Made by a program: the position numbers and the translations under genes
NCBI GenBank assembly: GCA_937888775.1
Contig: CALAQT010000067.1
Location: forward strand, 1-64,000
DNA: 64,000 nucleotides
Source: an uncultured Actinomycetes bacterium
GTDB taxonomy: Bacteria > Actinomycetota > Thermoleophilia > Solirubrobacterales > Solirubrobacteraceae
Direction: 5' to 3'
Notes under the pieces: model-generated
What the model was told of the DNA's origin: nothing
Databases searched by the model: none
What the model saw: only the letters and a program-made list of their open reading frames with translations
Part shown: positions 53,882 through 62,907 of the stretch, piece after piece
How positions within the stretch are numbered: position 1 is the stretch's first letter
Layout: each line of letters opens with the position of its first letter

Positions 53882-54463
53882 ATGAAGGCCGCAGCCCCCG
53901 ACCTCGTCACCGCCGTCATCGGCTTTCGCCAGTGGCGCCTGCACGGCTCCGAGCTGTGGTCGCTGCGCGCCACGGATCGCTGGCACCGCGGCGTCCAGAC
54001 TGCGCACTGCGACGAAGGAAGCCACGCTGGGCCGGCGCCGGCGAACGGCTGCACTTGCGGCATCTACGCGTTGTACGGGCCACCGCCGCGCGGGGCATCG
54101 GCTGCGACGCCCGACCTCGTCGCCGGCGCCGTGGCGCTCTGGGGCCAGATCGAGCTGCACGCCCACGGGATGCGTGCGCAGCACGCGATGGTCGTCGCCC
54201 TCGCCAGGCCGTTCTCGTGGGGCGACAAGCGCCGGCGGGTCCTGGCCACAGCCGACGCGCTCGACGTCCAGGCCGTCCCGGCGCGCATACTGAAGGCAGC
54301 CGCGCTCCAGCACGGCGAGCTCATCCCGCGGCGGATGCGCCCGCCCGACACAATGCCGAACAAGCGGCAGGCGCCCGGTGAGCCCGCGCCCGCTCGGCTT
54401 TATGCAGTCGCCGACGGATACCCGGGACGCTCCCCCGCTCGCAGCAGCGACGCTGTCTCCTGA
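53882..54463 (+). CDS. Conserved hypothetical Cys-rich protein
   Basis: 193 residues. The core shows VIGFRQWRLHGSELWSLRAT, CDEGSHAGPAPANGCTCGIY with three Cys and one His, then DLVAGAVALWGQIELHAHGM-RAQHAMVVALARP. This pattern recurs in actinobacterial uncharacterised proteins and looks like a small metal-binding or SH3-like fold. Start chosen at ATG 53882. Function unknown. Confidence 0.65.
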   Translation: MKAAAPDLVTAVIGFRQWRLHGSELWSLRATDRWHRGVQTAHCDEGSHAGPAPANGCTCGIYALYGPPPRGASAATPDLVAGAVALWGQIELHAHGMRAQHAMVVALARPFSWGDKRRRVLATADALDVQAVPARILKAAALQHGELIPRRMRPPDTMPNKRQAPGEPAPARLYAVADGYPGRSPARSSDAVS

Positions 54464-54559
54464 GCCGGGCCGAGGCTACGCACGAACGGTGCGCGATCAC
54501 GGCGGGCAGGCCCTCGTGTTTCCGTCTGAACAGGTATGGCCCGAACGGATCGAGCAGTC

Positions 54560-54660
54560 CATTCTGGCGACCGGCTGATCGCCCGGATGGCGCTGCAACG
54601 CCTCGGCCACGAGTGCGACACCGTCACGGACGGCGTTGAGGCCTGGGAGTCCTGTCAACC
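54560..54660 (+). pseudogene. Receiver-domain remnant
   Basis: DRLIARMALQRLGHECDTVT-DGVEAWES matches the alpha-1/beta-2/alpha-2 part of a hybrid response-regulator receiver. No Asp acceptor region follows. Dead fragment in the gap before the GH79-like gene. Confidence 0.45.
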
Positions 54661-54769
54661 CCAACGTCCCGACGGTTCTACCCAGGAGCCAGGCTCGCAG
54701 CGACGGTGGCGACGATGCCGTCTACGCGGAGCGCCGTCCCGGCAGCATCGCGTTGGTTAGATTCGTTTC

Positions 54770-56323
54770 TTGTCCGCGATTCTCTTGGCAACGCGCCGGG
54801 GCCTTGCGGTGCTCGGCGCGCTGGCGCTGATCGCCGCGGCCGGCGCCCGTTCCGGCGCGGTGGCCCAGGCCTCGGTGTTCCGAATGTCGACCGGGGCGCC
54901 GACGGATCGTCCGATCGCGCCTGGTTTCCTGGGTCTGTCGCTCGAGTACCGGTCGATACCGGGGTTAGCCGGGCCAGACCTGCGGTCGATCAACCCGGTG
55001 CTCGTCCAGCTGATTCGCAACCTTGTGTCGCGGGGACGTCCGGTGTTGCGGATCGGCGGCCAGAGCACGGACCGGACGTGGTGGCCGGTCGGTGGCATGA
55101 GCCGGCCGCTCGGGATCACCTACGACCTTACGCCGCGGTGGATGACGTCCGCCCGGGCGCTCGCCCAGGCCACCGACGCGCGGTTGATCCTGAGCGTCGG
55201 CCTTGAGGCGAACCGGCCCAAGATCGACGCAGTCGAAGCGAGCCGCCTGCTGCGAGGTCTCGGACGCAAATACGTGGCCGCGCTCGAGATCGGCAACGAG
55301 CCGGAGCTCTATACGGTGGTTCCTTGGTACCGCAAGCTCCGCGGCGCCCCGATCCCGTGGTACAGCCACCTCGGCGTGCCGGTCTTCTCACGCCCTCCCG
55401 GATACAACGCTCAGACGTTCTTCGCGGAGTTCTCGCGGACGCTTCGAGTGCTGCCGCGGCTGCCGATCGCAGGCCCGGACACGGGACTCGTGCCGTGGCT
55501 TGACGGGTTTCGCCCGTTCCTGGCTCCGGCTTCACGGGTCAGGATCGTGACCTGGCACGCCTACGGCTTGAGCCAGTGCGTCACCGTTCCTTTCTCGCCC
55601 CTATATCCGACGGTTCCGAACCTCCTCGCCCTGTCGGCCTCGCGGGCGATGGTGAACGGCATCTCGCCCGACGTGGCGCTCGCGCACCAGGTCGGCGCCA
55701 CCTTGCGCGTCGACGAGATGAACTCCGTTACGTGCAACGGCAGGCTGGGCGTCAGCAACACATTTGCGTCGGCCCTGTGGGTCATGGACGCGCTGTTCAC
55801 GATCGCTGCCGACGGCGTCGACGGGGTGAACATCCACACCTTTAAGAATGCCGCGAACGGCCTGTTTGACTTCGATCACTCTCACGGGCACTGGGTGGGG
55901 GCAGTGCATCCCTTGTACTACGGCGCGATGATGTTCGCGCAGGCCGCCCCCCCGGGGTCTCGCCTGCTGAGGATCAACTCCGGAAACCAGGACCAGGTTC
56001 GCGCGTGGGCCACGCTGGCGCCCGACCGCCGGATCAGGGTGCTGCTGATCAACGACAGCCTGACGCTTTCGGCGCGGGCGCTGGTGCGCACGCCGATAGC
56101 GGCTGGCTCGGCGAGCATCGAACGACTGCGCGCCCGAAGCGCGTACGCAACGGGTGGAGTCACCCTCGGAGGCGAGAGCTTCGGAACGCGGACCAAAACG
56201 GGACTGCTAGCGCCCCCACGGGAAAAGACCGTGGCGCCGCGCACCGGTGTGTATGCGATAACCCTGCCGGCCGCGAGCGCGGCGCTGATGACGCTACCGC
56301 CCCGGGGTCACGGGAGCGCCTGA
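54770..56323 (+). CDS. Secreted GH79-like glycoside hydrolase
   Basis: 517 residues from TTG. Signal peptide (LAVLGALALIAAAGARSGAV). A TIM-barrel with GFLGLSLEYRSI, VLRIGGQSTDRTWW, acid/base Glu177 in EIGNEPELY, and nucleophile Glu316 in LRVDEMNSV, then VNIHTF. A C-terminal beta-sandwich (~430-515) follows. The pattern fits family 79 (beta-glucuronidase/heparanase-like). Substrate unknown. Confidence 0.78.
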   Translation: MSAILLATRRGLAVLGALALIAAAGARSGAVAQASVFRMSTGAPTDRPIAPGFLGLSLEYRSIPGLAGPDLRSINPVLVQLIRNLVSRGRPVLRIGGQSTDRTWWPVGGMSRPLGITYDLTPRWMTSARALAQATDARLILSVGLEANRPKIDAVEASRLLRGLGRKYVAALEIGNEPELYTVVPWYRKLRGAPIPWYSHLGVPVFSRPPGYNAQTFFAEFSRTLRVLPRLPIAGPDTGLVPWLDGFRPFLAPASRVRIVTWHAYGLSQCVTVPFSPLYPTVPNLLALSASRAMVNGISPDVALAHQVGATLRVDEMNSVTCNGRLGVSNTFASALWVMDALFTIAADGVDGVNIHTFKNAANGLFDFDHSHGHWVGAVHPLYYGAMMFAQAAPPGSRLLRINSGNQDQVRAWATLAPDRRIRVLLINDSLTLSARALVRTPIAAGSASIERLRARSAYATGGVTLGGESFGTRTKTGLLAPPREKTVAPRTGVYAITLPAASAALMTLPPRGHGSA

Positions 56324-56408
56324 ACCGCTTCAAGCGCTTCGCAACCTGCTTCGCCACCGGAGCGCAGATTGTCAGGGTCTTTCCGGTAGCTTTCCGCCAT
56401 GCTCGGAG

Positions 56409-56483
56409 CGCCCGCGGGAAGGACTCGCACCGGCCGCCAGCGGCTTCGGAAGCGGTCGCTTTGTCCACCTGAGCTACGGGGGC
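56409..56483 (-). tRNA. Degenerate tRNA-Arg(CCG)-like sequence
   Basis: GCCCCCG pairs with CGCGGGC in the acceptor (six of seven). A D-arm region GTAGCTCAGGTGGACAAAGC and the loop TTCCGAA with anticodon CCG are recognisable. The anticodon stem has two mismatches and the T-arm (GCCGG-TGCGAGT-CCTTC) pairs in only three of five positions. Likely a pseudo-tRNA. Confidence 0.45.
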
Positions 56484-56500
56484 TCGCGGAGACTGTAACC

Positions 56501-57376
56501 GTGTTCCCTCGCAGCATTGCATGGTTGCTGATCGCCGGCCTGGCGATCGCCGCGGCGGGCTTGGCTTCAGCCGCCCCCTCAGCGGCTCGCACACCTGCGC
56601 GCGCTGGGACCCGCGTCTGCCTGGTTCCCGGAACCGGGCAGCCCCTCGATCAACTCTGGCATCCGGACATGCCGGCGGCGACCGGATACGCCCACACGCG
56701 CACCGGCGACATCGCGTTCGCGGTGCGCACCGATGATCGCTTCTACGGCTATCGCCCCAACCACACCGAGTGGTCGGCGAGCGTGGTCAAGGCGATGCTG
56801 ATGGTCACCTACCTCGACCTCCCTTCGGTTCGCAATCGAGCACTGAACAGCGGGGACACCTCGGTGCTTGGACCGATGATCACCGAATCGGACAACAACG
56901 CCGCCCAGCAGGTGTTCGACACCGTCGGCACAGGCAGGCTGCTGGCGCTTGCCAACCGGGTCGGGATGACGCACTTTGCCACCAACCCGGTCTGGGGAGA
57001 AACCCAGATCACCGCCCGCGACCAGACCAAGTTCTTTCTGCACATCGACAGCTATGTCGCGCCCCGCCACCGCGCGTACGCGATGCATCTGCTAGCGAGC
57101 ATTGTTCCCTACGAGCGGTGGGGGATCGGCGAGGTCGCCCCCAAGGGTTGGAAGCTGTACTTCAAGGGCGGTTGGGGCTACGGCACGGGCCTGATCGATC
57201 ACCAGGTCGCCCTCCTGGTCCGGGGCTGCGCTCGTGTCTCGATCGCGGTCCTCACGATGTACGACGGCTCGCACGCATACGGTAAGGACACGCTGCGCGG
57301 AATGTTCTCCCGGCTGCTGCGGGGGTTGCCAACCGGGCAGCGCAAAGACCGACACAGCCCTCGGCATCTGTATTGA
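56501..57376 (+). CDS. Class A beta-lactamase-like serine hydrolase
   Basis: 291 residues from GTG. Signal peptide to ~25. The three class A/PBP motifs are present: Ser94-V-V-Lys97 (SASVVKAML), Ser130-Asp131-Asn132 (ITESDNNAA), Lys222-Gly-Gly (YFKGGWGYGTG). An omega-loop Glu166-type motif is not evident (NPVWGETQIT may substitute). Penicillin-binding or beta-lactamase-like; activity is not established. Confidence 0.78.
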   Translation: MFPRSIAWLLIAGLAIAAAGLASAAPSAARTPARAGTRVCLVPGTGQPLDQLWHPDMPAATGYAHTRTGDIAFAVRTDDRFYGYRPNHTEWSASVVKAMLMVTYLDLPSVRNRALNSGDTSVLGPMITESDNNAAQQVFDTVGTGRLLALANRVGMTHFATNPVWGETQITARDQTKFFLHIDSYVAPRHRAYAMHLLASIVPYERWGIGEVAPKGWKLYFKGGWGYGTGLIDHQVALLVRGCARVSIAVLTMYDGSHAYGKDTLRGMFSRLLRGLPTGQRKDRHSPRHLY

Positions 57377-57494
57377 AGATGCTGGCCGGGGCCCCTGGGG
57401 GCTGACTAGTCCAAACGTCCATGACTAAAAACGGGTTCGTCCACGGATTCTGGACGCATCGACGTTCTTGTCTCGCTGAAAGGCGGCAGCGTCG

Positions 57495-58809
57495 ATGCGC
57501 ACAGGAGTGCTCTCCACATATAACACTCCCGCCCGATCGATCCGAACACGTGCGACGCGCCTGTGGCTCGTCGCGCTAACCCTGATCGGCGCCGCCACGG
57601 TGGCACAAACATCTGCTGCGTCCGCTCGCCAGCCAGTCGCACACGCCACAAGCTACGCCCAGCAGTGCGCTGAGCCATATCCCGCACAGCGTGACGAGTC
57701 GAACCCACTCGACCTCCCCACACCCCCCGGTGCTGACCCGCTCACGGGCGCCAACTTCTTCATCCCCGGGCCGGCCCACGGTTCGGCCGCCGGTGGAATC
57801 GCCCAGCTGCTCGGGGTCAACACCAAGACGCTTCCCGACAGCGAGTCGTGGGCGAGTTTTGCTCGGGACCTCTCGTTCGGGCCGTTGGCTGCCAAGCTTG
57901 GCTGCCAAGCTGGCCGGCAACCCCGGGCTCGCTCACCAGGTCGCGGAGCTCTCAAAGATCGCCAGCCAGCCAGAGGCGCAGCGCTTCAGCGTCTACTCCG
58001 AGGGCGGTGGACCGGGCGCGATCTTCGGTCAGGCCGAGAAGATCTTCTGCCACAACATGACCGCCGACCCTGGCTCGATTCCGATCATCAACACCTACTT
58101 CCTGCACCCCGCCCTCGGCGGCTGCCCGACGGCCCAGCAGGTGCGTGCCTACGGCCCCACATTCAGGCGGCGGGTCGACGAGATGGCGGCGGCTACCGAC
58201 CGGCGACCGGCCGTGTACCTGCTCGAGCTCGACGCGATCGGCTCGTCGAGCTGCATTGACAAGATCGGCTCGATGCCGGAGTGGGAGGCCGACCTGCGCT
58301 ACGAGATGAACGCGATGCAGGCCCTCCCGCACACGGTCGTGTACGTCGAGGGCGGCTACTCGGACTCCAATTCCGCCGCCTACACCGCCAAGATTCTCAA
58401 CGCGATCGGCGTGAACAAGATCCGCGGTTTCTTCACCAACGACACCCACGACAACTGGACGATCAACGAGGTCAAGTGGGCGCAGAAGGTCTCAAAGCTG
58501 ACCCGCGGCGCGCACTTCATCGTCAACACAGCGGAGAACGGCAACGGACCCAAGGTCAACCGTGACCGGGTCAAATACGGAAACGACGACCTCTGCAACC
58601 CGCCCGACCGCGGGTTGGGCCCGATGGACACGACCGACACGGCGCTCGCCGGTGTCGACGCGTTCCTTTGGACCCATCCGCCCGGCAACAGTAGCGGCAG
58701 CTGCGGCGGCGGGCCGGCGAGCGGCACGTTCTGGGACGCCCGCGCGGTCGGCCTGGCCGCGCGCGCCAACCAGCAGCTCGGCGTCGGCTTCCCGGCCAAG
58801 CCGTACTGA
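57495..58809 (+). pseudogene. Secreted GH6-like glucanase, frameshifted by 13-bp duplication
   Basis: ATG at 57495; signal peptide to ~residue 50. The frame is intact to residue ~130 (SFGPLAAKL), then a tandem 13-bp repeat TTGGCTGCCAAGC (57885-57897, 57898-57910) shifts it. Removing one copy restores SFGPLAAKLAGNPGLAHQVA and the rest of the GH6 domain: LLELDAIGSS, YVEGGYSDSNSAAYTAKILN, GFFTNDTHDNWT, FIVNTAENGNGP, FLWTHPPGNSSG. Some GH6 catalytic motifs are altered. Split by mutation, assembly error or slippage. Confidence 0.8.
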
Positions 58810-58884
58810 GCGACCGCGGCCGGCGCGCCGGCTCTGAGTCACGAGCCGAGCGCTACGTACTCGACGCGTAAGCGCACGTTGTGT

Positions 58885-60360
58885 CTAGGGTTCTGGGTGG
58901 GGTTCGGGCTGATGGCCGACGGAGCCTCGGAGTACCCGGCTGTCGTTGGCCAACCGGCGGGTCACGCGGGTCGCATCAAGGTGGTCGAGCAGCGCTTGTG
59001 CATACTTCCGTGACGTCCCCAGCTCGTCGCGCAAGCGCGCGAGCGTGATCATTCCCTCAGCGCGAGCGATTCGCTCCACTATGGCGCGGACGTCGGCGAT
59101 TGCGTCGGGGTGCGCGTGCATTGCCCGCCCGATCCGAACTGCTCGTCCCGCGGCGTGCAGCGCCCCGAGATGGCGGGCTTCATCACCAAGCTCCGCCTCG
59201 CTTGGCGGCTCGTGTCGCGCTGCGCGCAGTCGCTGCTCGAGCGCGAGCGCGCTCGCCTGCAGCTCTGGAGGTTCTACCGCGGGGACGGGAACCGGTTGAG
59301 CCTTTGCTTCGGTCCGGCGCCGACCCCCCGCCGCAGCCTCCACGATCACGCCTCCACCGAGCGTGTTCGGCGGGCTGATCCGGCGCACCACCACGCGGTC
59401 GCCGTCGGCGGCGATCAGCGGCCGCTCCGTTCGCAGCTGCCAAAGACCTTCGCGGAGCCGTATCGCACGCGCCGCCGTGTCCCGGGTGCCGTGATGGACC
59501 TGCACGCGCTCGCGATCACCCAGATGCTCATGCAACGCGAGCTCTACCTCGAGCCTGTAGGTGACATGAACCTCAGCGCTCGGGCCGGCGAGGACGTCGC
59601 CGCGCTCTACCACCTGTCGCTCGGGTCCCGCGAGATTGACCGCCACGCGCTGTCCCGCCGCCGCGTGATCGACCGCCTGATCGTGCACTTGCACGCCTCG
59701 GACGCGCGCCCTGCGGGAGCCCGGCAGCACGGCCAGTCGCTCGCCGCGTCGGATTACGCCGGACCAGAGCGTACCCGTCACGACCGTCCCGGCACCCCGG
59801 ATCGTGAACACCCGATCGATATGCAGAACCGCCGGACGTGGGTCGGCGGGCCGGCTAGGACTCTGCGCGGCGATACGTTCGAGCGCGGCCGCGACCTCGG
59901 CCAGCCCGGCGCCGGTTCGCGACGAGCACGGCACGATCTCTGCTGCCGGCAAGGCCCCGGCCGCAGCCGCCAGCGCCGAACGCGGGTCGGCTAGATCAGA
60001 CTTCGTGATGGCCACCACTCCGCGGCGGAGTTCGAGCGCTTCGAGCACGCGGAGGTGCTCGAGCGTCTGCGGCATCATCCCGTCATTGGCCGCGATCACC
60101 AGCAGGAACAGGTCGATCCCGGTCGCGCCCGCGACCATCACGCGGAGCAGTCGCTCGTGCCCGGGAACATCCACCAGGGAGAGCACTCTGCCGCTCGGCA
60201 GCGCCAGCGGTGCGAAGCCGAGCGCGAGCGTCATCCCCCTCGCCTTCTCCTCCGGCAGACGGTCCGTATCGACTCCGGTCAGGGCCCGAACCAACGCGGT
60301 CTTCCCGTGGTCGACGTGTCCGGCGGTCCCGATCGTCAGCGGCGGATGCGCGCCGCTCAT
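58885..60360 (-). CDS. selB: Selenocysteine-specific elongation factor SelB
   Basis: 491 residues. GTPase with G1 GTAGHVDHGKT, the switch region RGMTLALGF, G3 VDVPGHERLL, G4 TKSD; EF-Tu-like domains 2-3 (RVFTIRGAGTVVTGTLWSGV); the C-terminal winged-helix region is short (ARAEGMITLARLRDELGTSR at ~440), so fewer wHTH repeats than in E. coli SelB (about 614 residues). It delivers Sec-tRNA to UGA codons with SECIS elements. Overlaps selA by 4 bases. Confidence 0.92.
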   Translation of the reverse strand: MSGAHPPLTIGTAGHVDHGKTALVRALTGVDTDRLPEEKARGMTLALGFAPLALPSGRVLSLVDVPGHERLLRVMVAGATGIDLFLLVIAANDGMMPQTLEHLRVLEALELRRGVVAITKSDLADPRSALAAAAGALPAAEIVPCSSRTGAGLAEVAAALERIAAQSPSRPADPRPAVLHIDRVFTIRGAGTVVTGTLWSGVIRRGERLAVLPGSRRARVRGVQVHDQAVDHAAAGQRVAVNLAGPERQVVERGDVLAGPSAEVHVTYRLEVELALHEHLGDRERVQVHHGTRDTAARAIRLREGLWQLRTERPLIAADGDRVVVRRISPPNTLGGGVIVEAAAGGRRRTEAKAQPVPVPAVEPPELQASALALEQRLRAARHEPPSEAELGDEARHLGALHAAGRAVRIGRAMHAHPDAIADVRAIVERIARAEGMITLARLRDELGTSRKYAQALLDHLDATRVTRRLANDSRVLRGSVGHQPEPHPEP

Positions 60361-61667
60361 TCGAGCACAGCGCGGACGGCCAGCGCCGCCTCCTCGGCCT
60401 CTTCGTCGGTGAGCGTCCGCGGATCGAGCAGCAGGCGACCATGCTGGATCCGTCCGATCACCGCCGGCTCTCCGGTTCGCAGCGCCCGCGCGAGCGCGTC
60501 GATCCCCGCGGTGCCGCCGTTCAACGCGACCGCGGGGCCCGGTAGCTCGAGCAGCGGCAGGGCGCCGCCGCCGACCCGTGCCGTACTCGCGACGATCTCT
60601 CCGCCGGTCGCCTCGGCGAGCACTCCAGCGCGCCGCTCAAGCTCCGCGTCCGAGGCGCTGAGCATCGCCAAGACGGGCAGTTCGCGGCGGGCCAGCGCCG
60701 GATCGCGATACAGCATCAGAGTCGCCTCCAGCGCCGCGAGCGATAGCTTATCGATCCGCACCGCTCGGGCCAGCGGATGGACACGCGCGGCCTCGATCTC
60801 CTCGCTCCGACCGACGATCAAGCCCGCCTGCGGGCCGCCGAGCAGCTTGTCGCCCGAAAAGCAGACAAGCGCAGCGCCGGCCCGCACGGAGCGGCGCACC
60901 GAGGGCTCTTCGGCGAGCAGCTCGAGGTCGTCAGCGAGGACTCCCGAGCCCACGTCGTCGATCACCGCCACCCCCAGGGAGCAGAGCTCCTCGATCTCGA
61001 CCTGCTCGACGAAGCCGATCGTCTTGAAGTTCGACGCGTGGGCTCGCAGCAGCGCCCCGGTGCGCGGGCCGATCGCTTCGATGTAGTCCCGGAGGCGGGT
61101 GCGGTTGGTGGTTCCGACCTCGATCAGCCGGGCCCCGGCCGCAACGACGACGTCGGGAATCCGAAAGGCGCCGCCGATCTCGATCAGCTGGCCCCGGGAC
61201 ACCACCAGATCCCGCCCGCCGCCGGCGAGCGCCGCCGCGGCGAGCAGCACGCCGGCGGCGCAATTGTTCACCGCCAGCGCCGCCTCGGAGCCCGTGAGCT
61301 CGCACAGCAGCCGCTCGACATGTTCGTGGCGCGAACCACGTTTACCGGTCACCAGTTCCAGCTCCAGGTTGCTGTACCCGCGGGCTACCTGCGCCACCGC
61401 GCCACGGGCGGCGTGGGCGAGAGGAGCGCGCCCGAGGTTCGTATGCACGATCACGCCGGTTGCGTTGAGCACGCGCCGAAGCGAGGGAAGCAGGCGGTCG
61501 TTGGCACGCGCCAACAGATCCACCTCGTCGTCGGCGCCGCTCAGCAGCTCCGCTCGGCGCTCGGCCAGCGTGGCCCGGGCCACGGCGACGGCCAGCCGGT
61601 CGACTGACGGCAGCCGGCGCAGCGCGTCGCGTGAATCCCCACCACGGTCGGGCTGCCGAGCGCTCAC
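60357..61667 (-). CDS. selA: L-seryl-tRNA(Sec) selenium transferase SelA
   Basis: 436 residues. PLP-dependent fold: an N-terminal domain (LPSVDRLAVAVARATLAERR), RVLNATGVIVHTNLGRAPLA, GSRHEHVERLLCELTGSEAA, and PLP-lysine in VCFSGDKLLGGPQAGLIVGR. Converts Ser-tRNA(Sec) to Sec-tRNA(Sec) using selenophosphate. The GTG at 61667 lies only 10 nt from the tRNA 3' end; a longer frame through the tRNA is rejected. Confidence 0.92.
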   Translation of the reverse strand: MSARQPDRGGDSRDALRRLPSVDRLAVAVARATLAERRAELLSGADDEVDLLARANDRLLPSLRRVLNATGVIVHTNLGRAPLAHAARGAVAQVARGYSNLELELVTGKRGSRHEHVERLLCELTGSEAALAVNNCAAGVLLAAAALAGGGRDLVVSRGQLIEIGGAFRIPDVVVAAGARLIEVGTTNRTRLRDYIEAIGPRTGALLRAHASNFKTIGFVEQVEIEELCSLGVAVIDDVGSGVLADDLELLAEEPSVRRSVRAGAALVCFSGDKLLGGPQAGLIVGRSEEIEAARVHPLARAVRIDKLSLAALEATLMLYRDPALARRELPVLAMLSASDAELERRAGVLAEATGGEIVASTARVGGGALPLLELPGPAVALNGGTAGIDALARALRTGEPAVIGRIQHGRLLLDPRTLTDEEAEEAALAVRAVLE

Positions 61668-61677
61668 CGACCGACCA

Positions 61678-61769
61678 CGGAGCGGCGAAGGAGTCGAACC
61701 TTCCCACCGTGGGGCTGCCACGGCTCGCCGGCTTTGAAGGCCGGCTGGGGCACCGGCCCCGGCCGCTCC
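61678..61769 (-). tRNA. selC: tRNA-Sec (anticodon TCA)
   Basis: 92 nt. An 8-bp acceptor stem GGAGCGGC / GCCGCTCC, an extended D-stem (GGGGC-CGGT-GCCCC), a 6-bp anticodon stem GCCGGC-CTTCAAA-GCCGGC with TCA, a long variable arm (CCGTGG...CCACGG), and GAAGG-TTCGACT-CCTTC T-arm. The 8-bp acceptor and long variable arm are diagnostic for bacterial tRNA-Sec. It lies 9 bp after selD and 10 bp before selA on the same strand. Confidence 0.95.
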
Positions 61770-61778
61770 AAGCGGCGA

Positions 61779-62783
61779 CTATACGACGGCGATCGCACCC
61801 GGCTCCCCACCCAGCATTCGCCCAATCACCGCGCCTTCGAGCTCGCTTGCCCGCGCGGGCGGAAGTGACACCAACAGCCCGCCTGAGGTCGTTGGATCGC
61901 ACAGAAGCCGCCGACGCGACTCCGTCACGTTGGGCGCGAAGCTCGTGAACGAGTCGACATAGGATCGGTTGCGCACTGCGCCACCGGACACGCCAACGCC
62001 GTCGCCGAGCAGCGCCAAGGCCCCCTGCAGCGCCGGTACCTGCTCCGCGCGCACCTCCGCGGCTAGCCCGCTCTCGCGGGCCAGCCCGTGCAGATGGCCT
62101 AGCACTCCGAAACCGGTCACGTCGGTCGCCGCGTGGGCTCCGGCGGCCAGAGCTCGCCGGCTCGCGTCGGCGTTGAGCTCCACCATCACCGTGACCGCCT
62201 CGGCGAGCTGAGCGGACTTGGCGGCACCGCGCTTATGTGCCGTGGTGATCGCGCCGACACCGAGTGGCTTGGTCAGCACGAGTGCATCCCCGGGCCGCGC
62301 GGAGGCGTTCGTCAGCATCGCTGCCGGATCGACCGTGCCGGTCACCGCAAGCCCATACTTCGGCTCGGCATCGTCGATCGAGTGGCCACCTACGATCGAG
62401 CACCCAGCCGCATCGGCCACCGCGAGACCGCCTTCAAGGATGCTACGTAGGATCTCGCCGCCGAGACGCTCCAGCGGGAACGCGACGAGATTCAGCGCCG
62501 TCAGCGGCGATCCACCCATCGCGTAGACGTCAGAGAGCGCGTTGGCGGCGGCGATCCGCCCGAAGTCGAACGGGTCATCCACGATCGGCGTGAAGAAGTC
62601 GACCGTTTGCACCAGGGCGAGGTCCGGTCGGAGCGCAAACACGGCGGCGTCGTCGCCGCTCGCCGACCCCACCAGCAGCCGCGGGTCGCGCGCGGTTGGG
62701 AGTCCACGCACGATCGGCAGCAGGTCAGCGGCCGAGAGCTTGCATCCGCAACCGGCGCCGTGCGACAGCGATGTGAGCGCCAC
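61779..62783 (-). CDS. selD: Selenophosphate synthetase SelD
   Basis: 334 residues from GTG. Active-site motif HGAGCGCK near residue 8-15, with Cys and not Sec at the catalytic position, then GDDAAVFALRPDLALVQTVD, AANALSDVYAMGG, HSIDDAEPKYGLAVTG, DVTGFGVLGHL. Makes selenophosphate from selenide and ATP. First gene of the selD-selC-selA-selB operon. Confidence 0.93.
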   Translation of the reverse strand: MALTSLSHGAGCGCKLSAADLLPIVRGLPTARDPRLLVGSASGDDAAVFALRPDLALVQTVDFFTPIVDDPFDFGRIAAANALSDVYAMGGSPLTALNLVAFPLERLGGEILRSILEGGLAVADAAGCSIVGGHSIDDAEPKYGLAVTGTVDPAAMLTNASARPGDALVLTKPLGVGAITTAHKRGAAKSAQLAEAVTVMVELNADASRRALAAGAHAATDVTGFGVLGHLHGLARESGLAAEVRAEQVPALQGALALLGDGVGVSGGAVRNRSYVDSFTSFAPNVTESRRRLLCDPTTSGGLLVSLPPARASELEGAVIGRMLGGEPGAIAVV

Positions 62784-62907
62784 GCGTCTCAGCTTTCACC
62801 GACGCCTATGCCGTTGCGGGGGGTTCAAGTTCGTTTGGGGCAGCACGAACCGCCAAGCAGACCGTATCGCGCTTGCACGGAGGCCGGCAGCGTACACTCT
62901 GGCGGCG

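Noticed and set aside
58885..62783. Selenoprotein gene (in-frame TGA) near the sel operon
   Set aside because: No gene in the window shows an in-frame TGA within conserved sequence; SelD itself uses Cys.
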